From the NCBI RefSeq assembly GCF_937898475.1, contig NZ_CALEJS010000026.1:186001-250000 (forward strand): a stretch of DNA of 64,000 nt, in the 5' to 3' direction. Positions within the stretch are counted from its first letter, which is position 1. Each line of letters begins with the position of its first letter. Below are positions 16,217 through 25,113 of the stretch, one piece after another. This stretch comes from an uncultured Chitinophaga sp. (GTDB lineage: Bacteria; Bacteroidota; Bacteroidia; Chitinophagales; Chitinophagaceae). A model generated the notes under the pieces. The model searched no databases. It was not told where the DNA came from and worked only from the letters and a program-made list of their open reading frames with translations. The position numbers and the translations under genes are program-made.

Positions 16217-17847
16217 GTGAATAGTCCATGGATTATGTGCCATGGACTATCTGCTGCAACCGCTGAAAGAAAATTTGTGTCATGCGATATCACCACCAGT
16301 GTGCCCCTGTATTCCCCAAAGATCTTTCCCAGCATATTGATGTTAGCCAGGTCAAGGTTATTGGTGGGTTCATCCAGGAAGATGATGTCCGGCGCTTTAT
16401 GCTGCAGTACCATACAGCAGAGGGCCAGCCGTAAGGTTTCGCCGCCGCTGAGCACAGCGCAGGGCTTATCCCAGCTGTCCGGACCAAACAAAAAATTCGC
16501 CAGCAGGGTATGTACTGCCGCGGGTTCCAGTTTGGTTTCGTTGAATGACAGGGCCTGGTCCAATAGGGTCTTATGGCGGTCTATCAGTGTATAATCCTGG
16601 TCAAGCAGGAGGGAAGTGTAACGTGCAGACGGCCCGTTGCCCCCGGCAAACTGTATGCTGCCCTGGCCCGGTTGCAGTTCCTGCCTGAGTAGTTTCAGCA
16701 GGGTGGTTTTACCACTGCCGTTACTGCCTGCTATGGATAACCGCTGACCGCTGCGGATAGTGAACGTTAAGGGTTGCGGCCACAACCAGGGATCCCCGTT
16801 TTTAAACCTGTAATTGATGGCATCCGCCTGGATCAGTACTTTGCCTGCGGGAAGCTCCGGCTGCCCGAAATACCCCTTCATGATGCGCTGTATCTGTACC
16901 ATGGCGGCGGTCTCCTGCAAACTGGCGCGCAGCTCGTTCACTTTATCGCTGTGCACGTGCTTCAGTTTTGCGGTGCTGTACTCTGCATTTTTGCTTCTTT
17001 CATTGAGCCAGCCTTTGGGTGCGCCGGAAGTGCGGGCATTTTTACGCGCCTGCGCATCGGCATGCTGCTTGCGTTCCAGCGCCTGTTGCTGTTTCAGCTT
17101 TGCTGCTTTCAGCTCTTTTTCATGGTGGGCCAGCTGGTGTGCTGCGGCAGCGTTGGCGGTGGCTTTTTGTTCGGCATAGAAGTCGTAGTTACCGCCGTAG
17201 GCATTGATGCCACCGGCTGTGAGCTCCCAGGTAGGATCGCATAAACGCAGCAGCTGGCGGTCGTGACTGATCAGCAGTATGGTACAGCTGGTGTCTGTGA
17301 TCCAGTCATAGAGCTGTGTTCTTGCGGCGGCGTCCAGGTGATTGGTGGGCTCATCCAGCAGTACAATATCGGGCTGGAAGATATCGATCCCGCAAAGGAA
17401 CAGGCGTGTTTTCATGCCGCCGCTCAGCGCCTGTAAGGGTTGCTGCAGGCTGATGTTTGGCAGTCCCCATTTGGCAAAAGCGGCTTCACAGCGGGCAACA
17501 ATGTCCCAGTTGTTTTCCAGCAGCTCATAATGATGCTGGCTGAGATCGCCCTGCTCAATAGCTTCCAGGGCATGTATCAGCGGGGCCACCTGCAATGCTT
17601 CTGCTACACTGAGGTGATTGAAATGCCCGTAATGCTGCGGAATATAATACAGGCTGCCGTTGATGGTTAAATGTCCGCCGGAGGCCTTTGCCCCGCCGGC
17701 GATGATTTTCAGCAGCGTGGTCTTTCCAACGCCGTTGTTACCCACAATTGCGGCCTTGTGGCCTCTTTGCAGGGTGAAGTTGATATTATCGAAAAGCGGT
17801 TCCCGGTTGGGTAACTGGTATCTGATCTGATCTGCGATGATAAGCAT
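16213..17847 (-). CDS. ABC-F family ATP-binding protein
   Basis: 544 residues from the ATG at 17847 (MLIIADQIRYQL); the frame is open to 17907, but the added residues do not fit the family. Two ATPase domains are complete: Walker A GNNGVGKT and GSNGSGKT, signature LSGGMKTR and LSGGETLR, Walker B VLLDEPTNHLD and IFLDEPTNNLD. They are joined by a Lys/Gln/Ala-rich coiled linker at about 230-310. There is no membrane domain, so this is a cytosolic ABC-F ribosome-acting factor; members rescue stalled ribosomes or protect against antibiotics. The last codons run through a perfect hairpin (16221-16250). Confidence 0.92.
   Translation of the reverse strand: MLIIADQIRYQLPNREPLFDNINFTLQRGHKAAIVGNNGVGKTTLLKIIAGGAKASGGHLTINGSLYYIPQHYGHFNHLSVAEALQVAPLIHALEAIEQGDLSQHHYELLENNWDIVARCEAAFAKWGLPNISLQQPLQALSGGMKTRLFLCGIDIFQPDIVLLDEPTNHLDAAARTQLYDWITDTSCTILLISHDRQLLRLCDPTWELTAGGINAYGGNYDFYAEQKATANAAAAHQLAHHEKELKAAKLKQQQALERKQHADAQARKNARTSGAPKGWLNERSKNAEYSTAKLKHVHSDKVNELRASLQETAAMVQIQRIMKGYFGQPELPAGKVLIQADAINYRFKNGDPWLWPQPLTFTIRSGQRLSIAGSNGSGKTTLLKLLRQELQPGQGSIQFAGGNGPSARYTSLLLDQDYTLIDRHKTLLDQALSFNETKLEPAAVHTLLANFLFGPDSWDKPCAVLSGGETLRLALCCMVLQHKAPDIIFLDEPTNNLDLANINMLGKIFGEYRGTLVVISHDTNFLSAVAADSPWHIIHGLFT
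16221..16250. terminator. Perfect 11-bp hairpin ATAGTCCATGG/CCATGGACTAT
   Basis: Arms at 16221-16231 and 16240-16250 are exact complements around an 8-base loop. It lies just after the MFS stop and inside the last codons of the convergent ABC-F gene. It may terminate the MFS transcript; there is no T-run. Confidence 0.5.
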
Positions 17848-18095
17848 AAAGTGATGTCTGACAATAGTGGAGAATAGCCTTCCGGTGGCCGGAAGGGATG
17901 CATGCAATGGTCCTTTGGCAGAATGTAAGTTTCATGTCAGTAATTTTAAGTGAATAAATATGCAGACGGCTGCGATCCGTAAAATGAGTGATGAAATAGA
18001 TCAGATAAGATCATCGCCTGTATGGGCGGATAACCGGTTCAGCGGATGCTGTTGTGTATGCAGGTTAGATTTTCATGATGGCGCGAAGATAGTAA

Positions 18096-20390
18096 TTATT
18101 TGCAGATCTCAATAGCTTTGGCCAGTTGTTCATCCCGGCCTTCGCGGATGCCGCGTATGGTTTTGTGCACGGTAATATCCGGCTGAACGCCTTTCATATA
18201 ATGTTGTGAACCGTCGTGGTTGGTCACTTTTAAACCGGTAAATACAAATGAGTAGCGGCCCGGCAGCCTTACGGTAACGATATTTCCGTTAGCGCCTGCG
18301 GTGTTTTCGCCTACAATAGTCCCCAGGTGCTGTCCCTTCACGTAGCCCATCACTGATTCTGCATAGCTGATGGCGTTTCCATCTGTCAGGAAAATCACTT
18401 TTCCGCCGATATGAGGCGTATCAGTAGACACGCGCCATCCACCGCTTACCCCGAAGCGATTTTCATGATCAGGGAGCGTGATCTCTGATGAATGCATCCA
18501 TTTGGAACTGTCACGTTGTTTCACCAGGTGGGATAATATCTTGACGCCATTTGCATCTCTTGGATAACCCCGCAGGTCAAATATAACAGCGTTGGCTTTC
18601 GACAACGCGGGCAGCTGTGGTTGCAGTTCTTTCCATGGCAGCAGCGAGAGGTTAACATAAACAATGCCGCTATCTATCTGCTCATAAGCCTTTTTAGCAG
18701 GGTCCACTTTGCTGTAATCTGCTGCGCTCAGGCTGAAGGGCAGCTTTACCTGTCGTACGCTTTTCCCGGTTGATTGAACGCTGAGTAATAAGCTGGAGTC
18801 TTTCGGCCCCTGTGCAATGACGCTTAGCGTTTTTATCATTAAGGTGTTGAAAGCGCCGCCGCAAACCGTGCGGCTTATTTTTTTAATATAATCTGTTGCT
18901 GCTACGCCGTTAATGGCAGTAACCACATCTCCGCGTTGCAGCGGGATGTTGGGATCGAGTACATGGGTGATCACCGCGCGTTGCTCCACCCACTCCCATT
19001 TTACCGGTATATAGGCATAGTGCTGCGTACCGGGATAAGCTACCACACCATGGCCATCGCGCAGTTTAGCCAGCATGGTGCTGAGCGTCACCAGGAAATC
19101 CGATGCGGTGCGGTCTTTATAACAGTTGCTTAATCCCTCATGGAGATCGGCGTCCCAGTCAGTGGTCCATGCTGCATTGTAAGGATGGAAATGCTGTATC
19201 ACGTTCCAGGCAATGATAATGTCTGCCAGCCGCACATACAGGTCATCACCAGAAAGGGAGGCCGGCAGTTTGGCTGCCATCATCTCATTTCGAACATTTA
19301 TCTGCGTGGTGTCTGTCAGCGGATAGGTTTTTTCCCCGTCGCCCCATAAAGATACGGGCATGATAATGGAAAGCCCGTTGCCGATGTCCTTTTTAATAAG
19401 GGTGCCCGGCGGAAGTAAAGTATCAAAGATCGGAGCGGTCTCTATCATCACGCCCGCGGTGCTTTTCTTTTCCATGTATAAGGCCTGTTTACCATTGCTG
19501 GACTGCAGCCTGCTTGTTTTTACAACGAAATACTTGTCGGCTGTGTTAAAATGCCAGTGTGCGGGCGCTGCATCTGCCGTGTCAGCTTCGAAGTCTCCCT
19601 CAGATCCTTTGATGGTTTGCCAGCCGCCGGCTGTCTGTACTTCCACTTTGATATCATCGATCAGCAGGCTGCCTTTGTTGGTGATTAAGCAGCCAAAACG
19701 CAGGGTATCGCCGTTGCGGTCAACCTGTTTTGCAATAGTGTCCCGTTGCCAGGCTGTGTTAATACCTGTGGCCGGATGGGAGGCCGTTCTGTCAACACGT
19801 CCCATGGAATTATCTGTACGTTCAATCTGGAGCCACAATTCCCCCGTGCCATCTGCCAGCTCAAGCGCTTTCATGGCGGCGCTGAAGCGGATGTTCATGC
19901 CCTGGTATGGTTTTACGTCAATAGCGTTTTCAATATAGCTCAGGCTGAATCCAGCACCTTGCGTTGGTTGTTTAGTATAGCCATTCGCCCGTACTGACCG
20001 ATAGGAAAAGCTGCCGCTGAGGCCATAGCCGTCGTGCTGCCAGCTAACCGGCTTCATGCCGCTGGTATCGGCAGGCGTGATGTCTGACAGCTTAAAAGGT
20101 ATAGCCTTTCCCGTAGGATAAATGCGAAGTGAAGGTGCAATGGGATGGAAAATTTCTTCCAGCACCTGTTGCAATGCCGCCGGGTTAGTCGCCTGCTCCG
20201 CCCGCTGTGCGCCATAGATGGCCAGCTTATCCCAGTCTGTAACAACCGCTGCATCGCTGGGATGAAAATATCGTACATAGCCATACAGGCGTGCAAAAGT
20301 ATAGAGATTGTCAATTTGTTGCCGGGTTTGGGCATCGGTAAAGGTGGCCGTAAGGAGAGAGGTCAACAACAGTAACAATATTTTTTTCAT
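18096..20390 (-). CDS. Secreted S41 family (C-terminal processing type) peptidase
   Basis: 764 residues from the ATG at 20390 (MKKILLLLL), the start that gives a clean signal peptide (FTDAQ). Residues 20-330 are a long N-terminal region with a beta-sandwich; a PDZ-like segment follows (IPLQRGDVVTAINGVAA), and the S41 core lies in the last 200 residues: IFDLRGYP, VIFLTDGNAISYAES with the presumed nucleophile serine, GENTAGANG, and HYMKGVQPDI. It is a tail-specific/tricorn-core-like serine protease, likely periplasmic. It is monocistronic as far as can be seen. Confidence 0.85.
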   Translation of the reverse strand: MKKILLLLLTSLLTATFTDAQTRQQIDNLYTFARLYGYVRYFHPSDAAVVTDWDKLAIYGAQRAEQATNPAALQQVLEEIFHPIAPSLRIYPTGKAIPFKLSDITPADTSGMKPVSWQHDGYGLSGSFSYRSVRANGYTKQPTQGAGFSLSYIENAIDVKPYQGMNIRFSAAMKALELADGTGELWLQIERTDNSMGRVDRTASHPATGINTAWQRDTIAKQVDRNGDTLRFGCLITNKGSLLIDDIKVEVQTAGGWQTIKGSEGDFEADTADAAPAHWHFNTADKYFVVKTSRLQSSNGKQALYMEKKSTAGVMIETAPIFDTLLPPGTLIKKDIGNGLSIIMPVSLWGDGEKTYPLTDTTQINVRNEMMAAKLPASLSGDDLYVRLADIIIAWNVIQHFHPYNAAWTTDWDADLHEGLSNCYKDRTASDFLVTLSTMLAKLRDGHGVVAYPGTQHYAYIPVKWEWVEQRAVITHVLDPNIPLQRGDVVTAINGVAATDYIKKISRTVCGGAFNTLMIKTLSVIAQGPKDSSLLLSVQSTGKSVRQVKLPFSLSAADYSKVDPAKKAYEQIDSGIVYVNLSLLPWKELQPQLPALSKANAVIFDLRGYPRDANGVKILSHLVKQRDSSKWMHSSEITLPDHENRFGVSGGWRVSTDTPHIGGKVIFLTDGNAISYAESVMGYVKGQHLGTIVGENTAGANGNIVTVRLPGRYSFVFTGLKVTNHDGSQHYMKGVQPDITVHKTIRGIREGRDEQLAKAIEICK

Positions 20391-20483
20391 ACCGGGTAAA
20401 TAGTCGTTAATGATTAAACAGGGTTGTGCGGTGATAAAAATATACATTTCTTCGGATCACGCAAATAGGGTAATGCATAATGA

Positions 20484-20511
20484 AAGCCCCCGGATCTTTC
20501 AACCCGGAGGC
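20484..20511 (-). terminator. Hairpin terminator after the His-rich lipoprotein gene
   Basis: GCCTCCGG and CCGGGGGC on the minus strand form an 8-bp stem with one G-T pair, followed by TTTCATT, 29 bases after the stop of the small gene. Confidence 0.55.
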
Positions 20512-20539
20512 CTGTTGACTTGTCATTAAACCGGTTGTG

Positions 20540-20695
20540 CTAGTGGTGCCTTCCCCCGCCATGATGATGGTGGTGAGGCGGGTGGTGGTGATGGCCCCGG
20601 CCCCTGTAATGACCCGGTCCCCTGTGTTCTACCACGCAGCTTGCCATCATCGATAACAATACGGCCACTACTACCAGATACTTTAGATTTTTCAT
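20540..20695 (-). CDS. Tiny His-rich lipoprotein (51 aa)
   Basis: ATG at 20695 to TAG at 20540. The peptide has a complete lipoprotein signal (MKNLKYLVVV, then LLSMMASC with lipidated Cys 20) and a mature part of only 32 residues, of which 13 are histidine: HHHHPPHHHHHGGGRHH at the end. A terminator hairpin follows. His runs bind Ni, Zn or Cu, so a periplasmic or outer-membrane metal-binding or metal-storage role is plausible but unproven. It is easily missed because it is under 60 codons. No metal transporter is adjacent. Confidence 0.72.
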   Translation of the reverse strand: MKNLKYLVVVAVLLSMMASCVVEHRGPGHYRGRGHHHHPPHHHHHGGGRHH

Positions 20696-20941
20696 GTTCG
20701 CCAGGTTTTTAATAGTTGTGATGAAATAATATGGAACTAAGCGCCTGCAGGTTGTTTAGTTTCTGGTGCTGACAGGATAAATGATAAAACTGTGCCAGAC
20801 TGATGTTGTAACTGTTATTTATTGTTAACGCCGATGTATATAGGCAAATACCCCTCAAAAAATTGATCCAGATCAAGAAATCAGGGTGCCTGATGGTGCA
20901 TTGAAACCTTTACCGTATTTTCAATAAAAAAAAGAAGCATT

Positions 20942-21751
20942 ATGGCCTTACAAACCGGGTTATTCAAGTTTACCGGCCAGCTGGATAACGTCATTGGCTA
21001 CCGCAGAAATGGGAAATATTTCCTGCGTAGCGCGCCGGAAAAAGTAAGACAGAACGCTGCCACTAAACGTGCTGCCTGCGATTTCGGTATTGCGAGCAGT
21101 AAGGGAAAACTGTTGCGTCATGCCCTGCGGCCATATCTTGATATGCGCTATGACAGCACGCTGGTCAACCGCGTGAATAAACTGTTCATCCAGGCAGGAA
21201 GAGCGCATTTCCCCAACCTGCAGGGCTTTCATTTTAACCGGCATACGGGACTGGAAAAACTGTTTACCCTGCCGCCGGTGTTCATGGATAACGGTACCCT
21301 GCATATACCTGCGCAGGAGCTGCTGCCGCAGGGAAAGGCTACACAAATTGAACTGCGTTTGGTAGCTGCGCGGATCGACTTTACAACACATCGCGTGCTA
21401 CATACGGATGTATCCACGGCCATCATTGCGCTGCATGAAGACGAGCCCTTTAACGGCATGGCCATGAACGTACCCATAGCAGGTGAAGGCACGCTGCTGG
21501 TGGTATTGCAATACCGCAGCTACACCATCTGCAATGATTATTTGTCTTACTCAGGCGATCGCCGCTATATGGCTGCGGATATTATCCATGTGCAGCTGCC
21601 TGCAGCAAAGACGGTTACCCGCGAAGGCGCGCGTCATCCCTCCGTTGCGCGCTTTGTATCCCCAGCCGGTTTATTACCAGCTGACCGGCATCCCGGAAGG
21701 AAACCCGGCAGGAGGCACCTGCCCAGGATCATTATCCGCAGGAAGGAATGA
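20942..21751 (+). CDS. Conserved Bacteroidota hypothetical protein, probable 3' frameshift
   Basis: 269 residues as read. The N-terminus (GLFKFTGQLDNVIGYRRNGKYFLRS, then a run rich in Ala/Arg) has the style of short Bacteroidota proteins of the DUF6266 kind, but I am not certain of the family. There is no signal peptide. The last 40 residues in this frame are Arg/His/Pro-rich and look like out-of-frame translation. Adding one GC unit to the GCGCGCG tract at 21627-21633 would switch to a frame ending RVIPPLRALYPQPVYYQLTG... and stopping at 21782, which reads as natural protein. The real gene may therefore be 20942-21782 with a frameshift. Confidence 0.6.
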   Translation: MALQTGLFKFTGQLDNVIGYRRNGKYFLRSAPEKVRQNAATKRAACDFGIASSKGKLLRHALRPYLDMRYDSTLVNRVNKLFIQAGRAHFPNLQGFHFNRHTGLEKLFTLPPVFMDNGTLHIPAQELLPQGKATQIELRLVAARIDFTTHRVLHTDVSTAIIALHEDEPFNGMAMNVPIAGEGTLLVVLQYRSYTICNDYLSYSGDRRYMAADIIHVQLPAAKTVTREGARHPSVARFVSPAGLLPADRHPGRKPGRRHLPRIIIRRKE

Positions 21752-21782
21752 GTATATCTTCTTACCCAGATCTGATTTATAG

Positions 21783-22395
21783 CCGTTTTATGCCCCGGGC
21801 GTACCGCCCATGGGAGTGTTATGCCCCCCGGCCCCGGAAAACCGGTTTTAAGGGTGGAAAGGCGTGTTTGTCAGCGATCTTTTTCAGACGTTCCATTCCC
21901 CAAAAGTGTAGATCCTCCAATTTTGCAAACTTTTAGTGTCAGATGAGGGCGTCATACCCGCATTTTTCCCCGTTTTCTATCACCCCGGCACAACCCCGGC
22001 TGAACGCCTGATCAAGTCCACCTCAGGTCCATAAAGCATTGACTTTCAACAGACATTTGCCAGGCGTTTACTGTACGCTTACTTAAGGGGTCAGTAATGT
22101 GCTATCCGGGTAAGGGCTTAGATAGTGGTTAGTGAGCTTTTAGCAGGTAGTTAGTCAGCGTTTAGTGATCGTATAGTATAATTACTGCGTACATGCAGCA
22201 TAATGCTTTATGTTGGGCCTGCCTAAGCTTTGCATACACATTGGCGCTCCGCTGCGTACCTCATTCTTCATCCCTGTACAGGGTTTCTTTCCCGATTTTC
22301 TCCCATGATTTGAATTTCGCAAATAACAGATTGATATATTCAAACAGGGAACTCGCTTTCCGCCCGAACTTTGTACCATCAAAAAGATCAAACAA
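21783..22395. other. Long intergenic region with iterated TTAGT words
   Basis: About 610 bases without a convincing gene; the short open frames here lack coding character. Between about 22100 and 22175 the plus strand repeats TTAGTG, TTAGCAG, GTTAGTCAG and TTTAGTG at 10-15-base spacing, similar in vocabulary to the hairpin after the SDR gene at 23188. The final part carries GAACTTTG, a near-match to the -7 consensus, about 25 bases before the SDR start. Confidence 0.45.
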
Positions 22396-23160
22396 ATGGA
22401 AAACAACAGCAAAATAGCACTGGTAACCGGCGGCAGCCGCGGCTTAGGCCGTGAAATGGCGCTCCGCCTCGCAGAAAAAGGGATTCACGTGATTGTGACT
22501 TATCAGTCCCGTAAAGACGATGCAGCAGCCGTAGTAGCCACAATACAGCAGGCCGGGCAGAAAGCGGCTGCCCTGCAGTTGAACGTTGGCGATGTAAAAG
22601 GTTTTGACGCTTTCCTGGAACAGCTGAAAAATGTGCTGCAAAACACTTTTAACGCGGAACGTTTTGACTTCCTCATCAACAACGCAGGGATGGGCGGCCA
22701 TGCGCTCATTTCCGAAACCAGCGAAGTCTTGTTCGACGAGCTGATGAACACCCATTTCAAAGGGGTATTTTTCCTTACGCAGAAGACCTTGCCTTTACTG
22801 AATGATGGTGGCGGCATCGTTAATATATCCTCCGGACTTGCACGCGCTACCATGCCCGGCGCTTCTGCCTATGGTGCGTTGAAAGGCGCAGTGGAAGTAT
22901 TTACCCGTTACCTGGCGCTTGAAGTGGGAGCAAGGAAAATAAGAGCCAATGTAGTGGCACCCGGCGCCATCGCCACGGATTTTAACGGCGGCATAGTAAG
23001 AGACAATGAGCAGGTAAACAAGATGGTGGCAGATGCAACCGCACTGGGCCGTGTAGGAGTAGCGGAAGATATTGGCGGCGTAGTGGCCTTCCTCTGTACG
23101 GAAGACGCCCGCTGGGTGAATGCCCAGCGCATAGAAGTATCGGGCGGAATGAGGCTGTGA
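22396..23160 (+). CDS. SDR family oxidoreductase (classical)
   Basis: 254 residues. A TGGSRGLG cofactor motif at about 11-18, NNAG at about 95, and the catalytic Ser (NISSG) and YGALK (Y-x-x-x-K) at about 155-160 define a classical short-chain dehydrogenase. The C-terminus SGGMRL is typical of FabG-like members. The cytosolic NAD(P)H-dependent carbonyl or alcohol substrate is unknown. It is followed by a strong terminator and then an AraC regulator of the subfamily also found beside the MFS and ADH genes in this window. Confidence 0.92.
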   Translation: MENNSKIALVTGGSRGLGREMALRLAEKGIHVIVTYQSRKDDAAAVVATIQQAGQKAAALQLNVGDVKGFDAFLEQLKNVLQNTFNAERFDFLINNAGMGGHALISETSEVLFDELMNTHFKGVFFLTQKTLPLLNDGGGIVNISSGLARATMPGASAYGALKGAVEVFTRYLALEVGARKIRANVVAPGAIATDFNGGIVRDNEQVNKMVADATALGRVGVAEDIGGVVAFLCTEDARWVNAQRIEVSGGMRL

Positions 23161-23187
23161 GGGGCTGGCTGTTAGCTGCTGGCGGTT

Positions 23188-23239
23188 AGCTGTTAGTGAT
23201 GGCTTAACAAGGGCCATCACTAACGGCTAATGCTTTTTT
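23188..23239 (+). terminator. Strong rho-independent terminator built from GTTAGC words
   Basis: AGCTGTTAGTGATGGC pairs with GCCATCACTAACGGCT (16 bp, one G-T pair) and is followed by AATGCTTTTTT. Upstream words GCTGTTAGCTG and GCGGTTAGCTG repeat the left arm. It closes the SDR gene directly before the AraC promoter. Confidence 0.8.
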
Positions 23240-23242
23240 CCG

Positions 23243-23250
23243 TACATTTG
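23243..23250 (+). promoter_or_regulatory. -7 promoter element TACATTTG before AraC paralogue 2
   Basis: TACATTTG matches TAnnTTTG. A GTG follows after four bases and the preferred ATG after ten, so the transcript is leaderless or nearly so. Confidence 0.55.
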
Positions 23251-23260
23251 AATAGTGCAA

Positions 23261-24169
23261 ATGATCAAGACCAACTCCATAGAAGACTTTTACAGGCAGC
23301 ATTCGGATAAAATGCCGGAAGGCATTGCCCGTGAGATAGGCCATTTCAACGTGTTTGAAACGGAAAAGATGTATGATAAGGTCACGGGTAACCGTATCAT
23401 GCCCTACAACCGCAGGGCTTATTACAAAATAAGCTTCATCAACGGGAGGAACCGGGCAGAATATGCCGATAAAGTGATCGAAATAAAAAAGAACGCCCTG
23501 CTGTTTGCCACCCCTCGTATACCATACCGTTACATACCGTTGGATACCAACCAGCAGGGAATGTTCTGCATCTTTACGGCCGATTTCCTGTCTGCCAATA
23601 AATCCGGTATCTCCCTGGATGAACTGCCCATTTTTCGTCCCGGTGAAGTGCCTGTTTTTGAGCTCACCGCTGAACACGCCACAGAGCTGGAATACATCTT
23701 CCGGAAGATGTTGAAAGAAATGGCTGCTGATTATATCTACAAATACGACCTGCTCCGCAACCTGGTGATGGAGCTGATCCACTTCGGGCAGAAACTGCAG
23801 CCCATGTCTGTACTCAGGACCACCCAGAACGCTGCAGACAGGATCTCCGCGCTTTTCCTTGAACTGCTGGAAAGGCAGTTTCCCATCGTATCTTCCCGGC
23901 AAAGGCTGAGTCTTCGTACTGCCAAGGATTATGCAGACAGGTTAGCCGTACACGTGAACCACCTCAACAAAGTGCTGAAAGAAGGCACGGGGCAAACTAC
24001 CACAGAGATCATCAGCAAACGCATAATACAGGAGGCAAAGATCCTGCTGAAGCAGACGGACTGGAATATATCAGAGATCTCCTGGGCGCTGGGATATGAT
24101 GATCTGGCGCATTTCTCGAATTTCTTTAAGAAGCATACGTCGTTTACGCCGTTGGGGTACAGGTCTTAA
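23261..24169 (+). CDS. AraC family transcriptional regulator (paralogue 2)
   Basis: 302 residues from the ATG at 23261, chosen because it aligns the FY at positions 10-11 with both paralogues (13999, 36088); an in-frame GTG at 23255 adds two residues. N-terminal sensing half with RRAYYKISFING, C-terminal AraC domain with RLAVHVNHLNKVLKEGTGQTT and YDDLAHFSNFFKKHTSFTP. It follows the SDR gene and its terminator. The stop TAA overlaps the stop of the convergent RibD-C gene in a shared TTAA. Confidence 0.92.
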   Translation: MIKTNSIEDFYRQHSDKMPEGIAREIGHFNVFETEKMYDKVTGNRIMPYNRRAYYKISFINGRNRAEYADKVIEIKKNALLFATPRIPYRYIPLDTNQQGMFCIFTADFLSANKSGISLDELPIFRPGEVPVFELTAEHATELEYIFRKMLKEMAADYIYKYDLLRNLVMELIHFGQKLQPMSVLRTTQNAADRISALFLELLERQFPIVSSRQRLSLRTAKDYADRLAVHVNHLNKVLKEGTGQTTTEIISKRIIQEAKILLKQTDWNISEISWALGYDDLAHFSNFFKKHTSFTPLGYRS

Positions 24170-24831
24170 CCCTCCTGCGCCCATCTTTTCCTCCTTGTCA
24201 GCTCCGCTTCAGACGGCGTTGTTTCACCGCCAACCGTTCCTGTTACCAGTTCACCGGCAGGCTCATATTCCCCGATGATCACCCCTTTGCCAGATACCTT
24301 TGCACTTACCAGTTTCCAGCTTTCCGCCTTAGAGCCGCCATCAAATAAACGTTTGCCTTTCCCTACTGTTACGGGGTAGGTCAAAACGTACAGCTTATCT
24401 ACCAGGTTGTTGGCCAGCAGTGTTTGTATCAGCCTGCTGCTGCCCCACACATGCAGATCCGGCCCATCCTGCTGCTTAAGCGCACGGATGCCCGCTGCCA
24501 CATCGCCGCTGATCAGTGTGGAGTTTACCCATTCCAGTGGTGGTTGTTTCCCCGATACAACAAATTTCTGTACGGCATTGAATTTCTCTGCAACAGGATG
24601 GTTCTCCTGGTAAGGCCAGTACGCAGAGAAGATCTCATAGGTACGACGGCCCAGCAGCAGGTCAAAAGCGCCGGACATGATACCGCCTATTGTTTCGTTT
24701 GTCTGGTCATCACCGTAGCGGGCGCTCCAGCCTCCCCATTTAAAACCCTGTGTAGTATCTTCCGAAGGTGCGCCCGGCGCCTGTAATACTCCATCCAGTG
24801 TAACAAAGCTGGTGACAATGATCTTTCTCAT
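24166..24831 (-). CDS. Dihydrofolate reductase-like (RibD C-terminal) family protein
   Basis: 221 residues from the ATG at 24831 (MRKIIVTSFVTLDGVLQAPG); the open frame upstream to 25056 is non-coding in style. The SFVTLDGV start, LLLGRRTYEIF at about 55, VVSGKQ, HVWGSSRLIQTLL and TVGKGKRLF are the standard blocks of the RibD-C/DHFR-fold reductases common next to regulators in Bacteroidota. Probably a cytosolic NADPH-dependent reductase of unknown substrate. Convergent with the AraC gene (4-base overlap). A TACCTTTA -7-like element lies upstream. Confidence 0.88.
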   Translation of the reverse strand: MRKIIVTSFVTLDGVLQAPGAPSEDTTQGFKWGGWSARYGDDQTNETIGGIMSGAFDLLLGRRTYEIFSAYWPYQENHPVAEKFNAVQKFVVSGKQPPLEWVNSTLISGDVAAGIRALKQQDGPDLHVWGSSRLIQTLLANNLVDKLYVLTYPVTVGKGKRLFDGGSKAESWKLVSAKVSGKGVIIGEYEPAGELVTGTVGGETTPSEAELTRRKRWAQEG

Positions 24832-25113
24832 GATGTGTTGTTTTTTTGTACGATGTAAAGGTACCTGTATGATATACAGGGTATACTGGCTGAATGAGAC
24901 TTTATACGGGTTGTTTTTACAGCAGGGGAAGGGTAGGATACTTGTCGTATTGTAATGTATATAAATTAAACATAATTTTACGCCCGGCAGAACGAACCTT
25001 GTACCACGCATCAGATTATTAATTGTCTCATTAACCATTATTAAAACCATATCCACGCAGTACGTTCATCATCCTCAACGATAATCATTCGAAAAACTAA
25101 ATCACGTCATCAC

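Noticed and set aside
17961..18116. 51-codon plus-strand frame overlapping the S41 peptidase 3' end
   Set aside because: No ribosome site, no signal or domain and a Cys/Arg composition typical of chance frames.
22182..22417. Overlapping short frames before the SDR gene
   Set aside because: Cys/Ser-rich composition without domain features; the region is better read as repeat-containing intergenic DNA.
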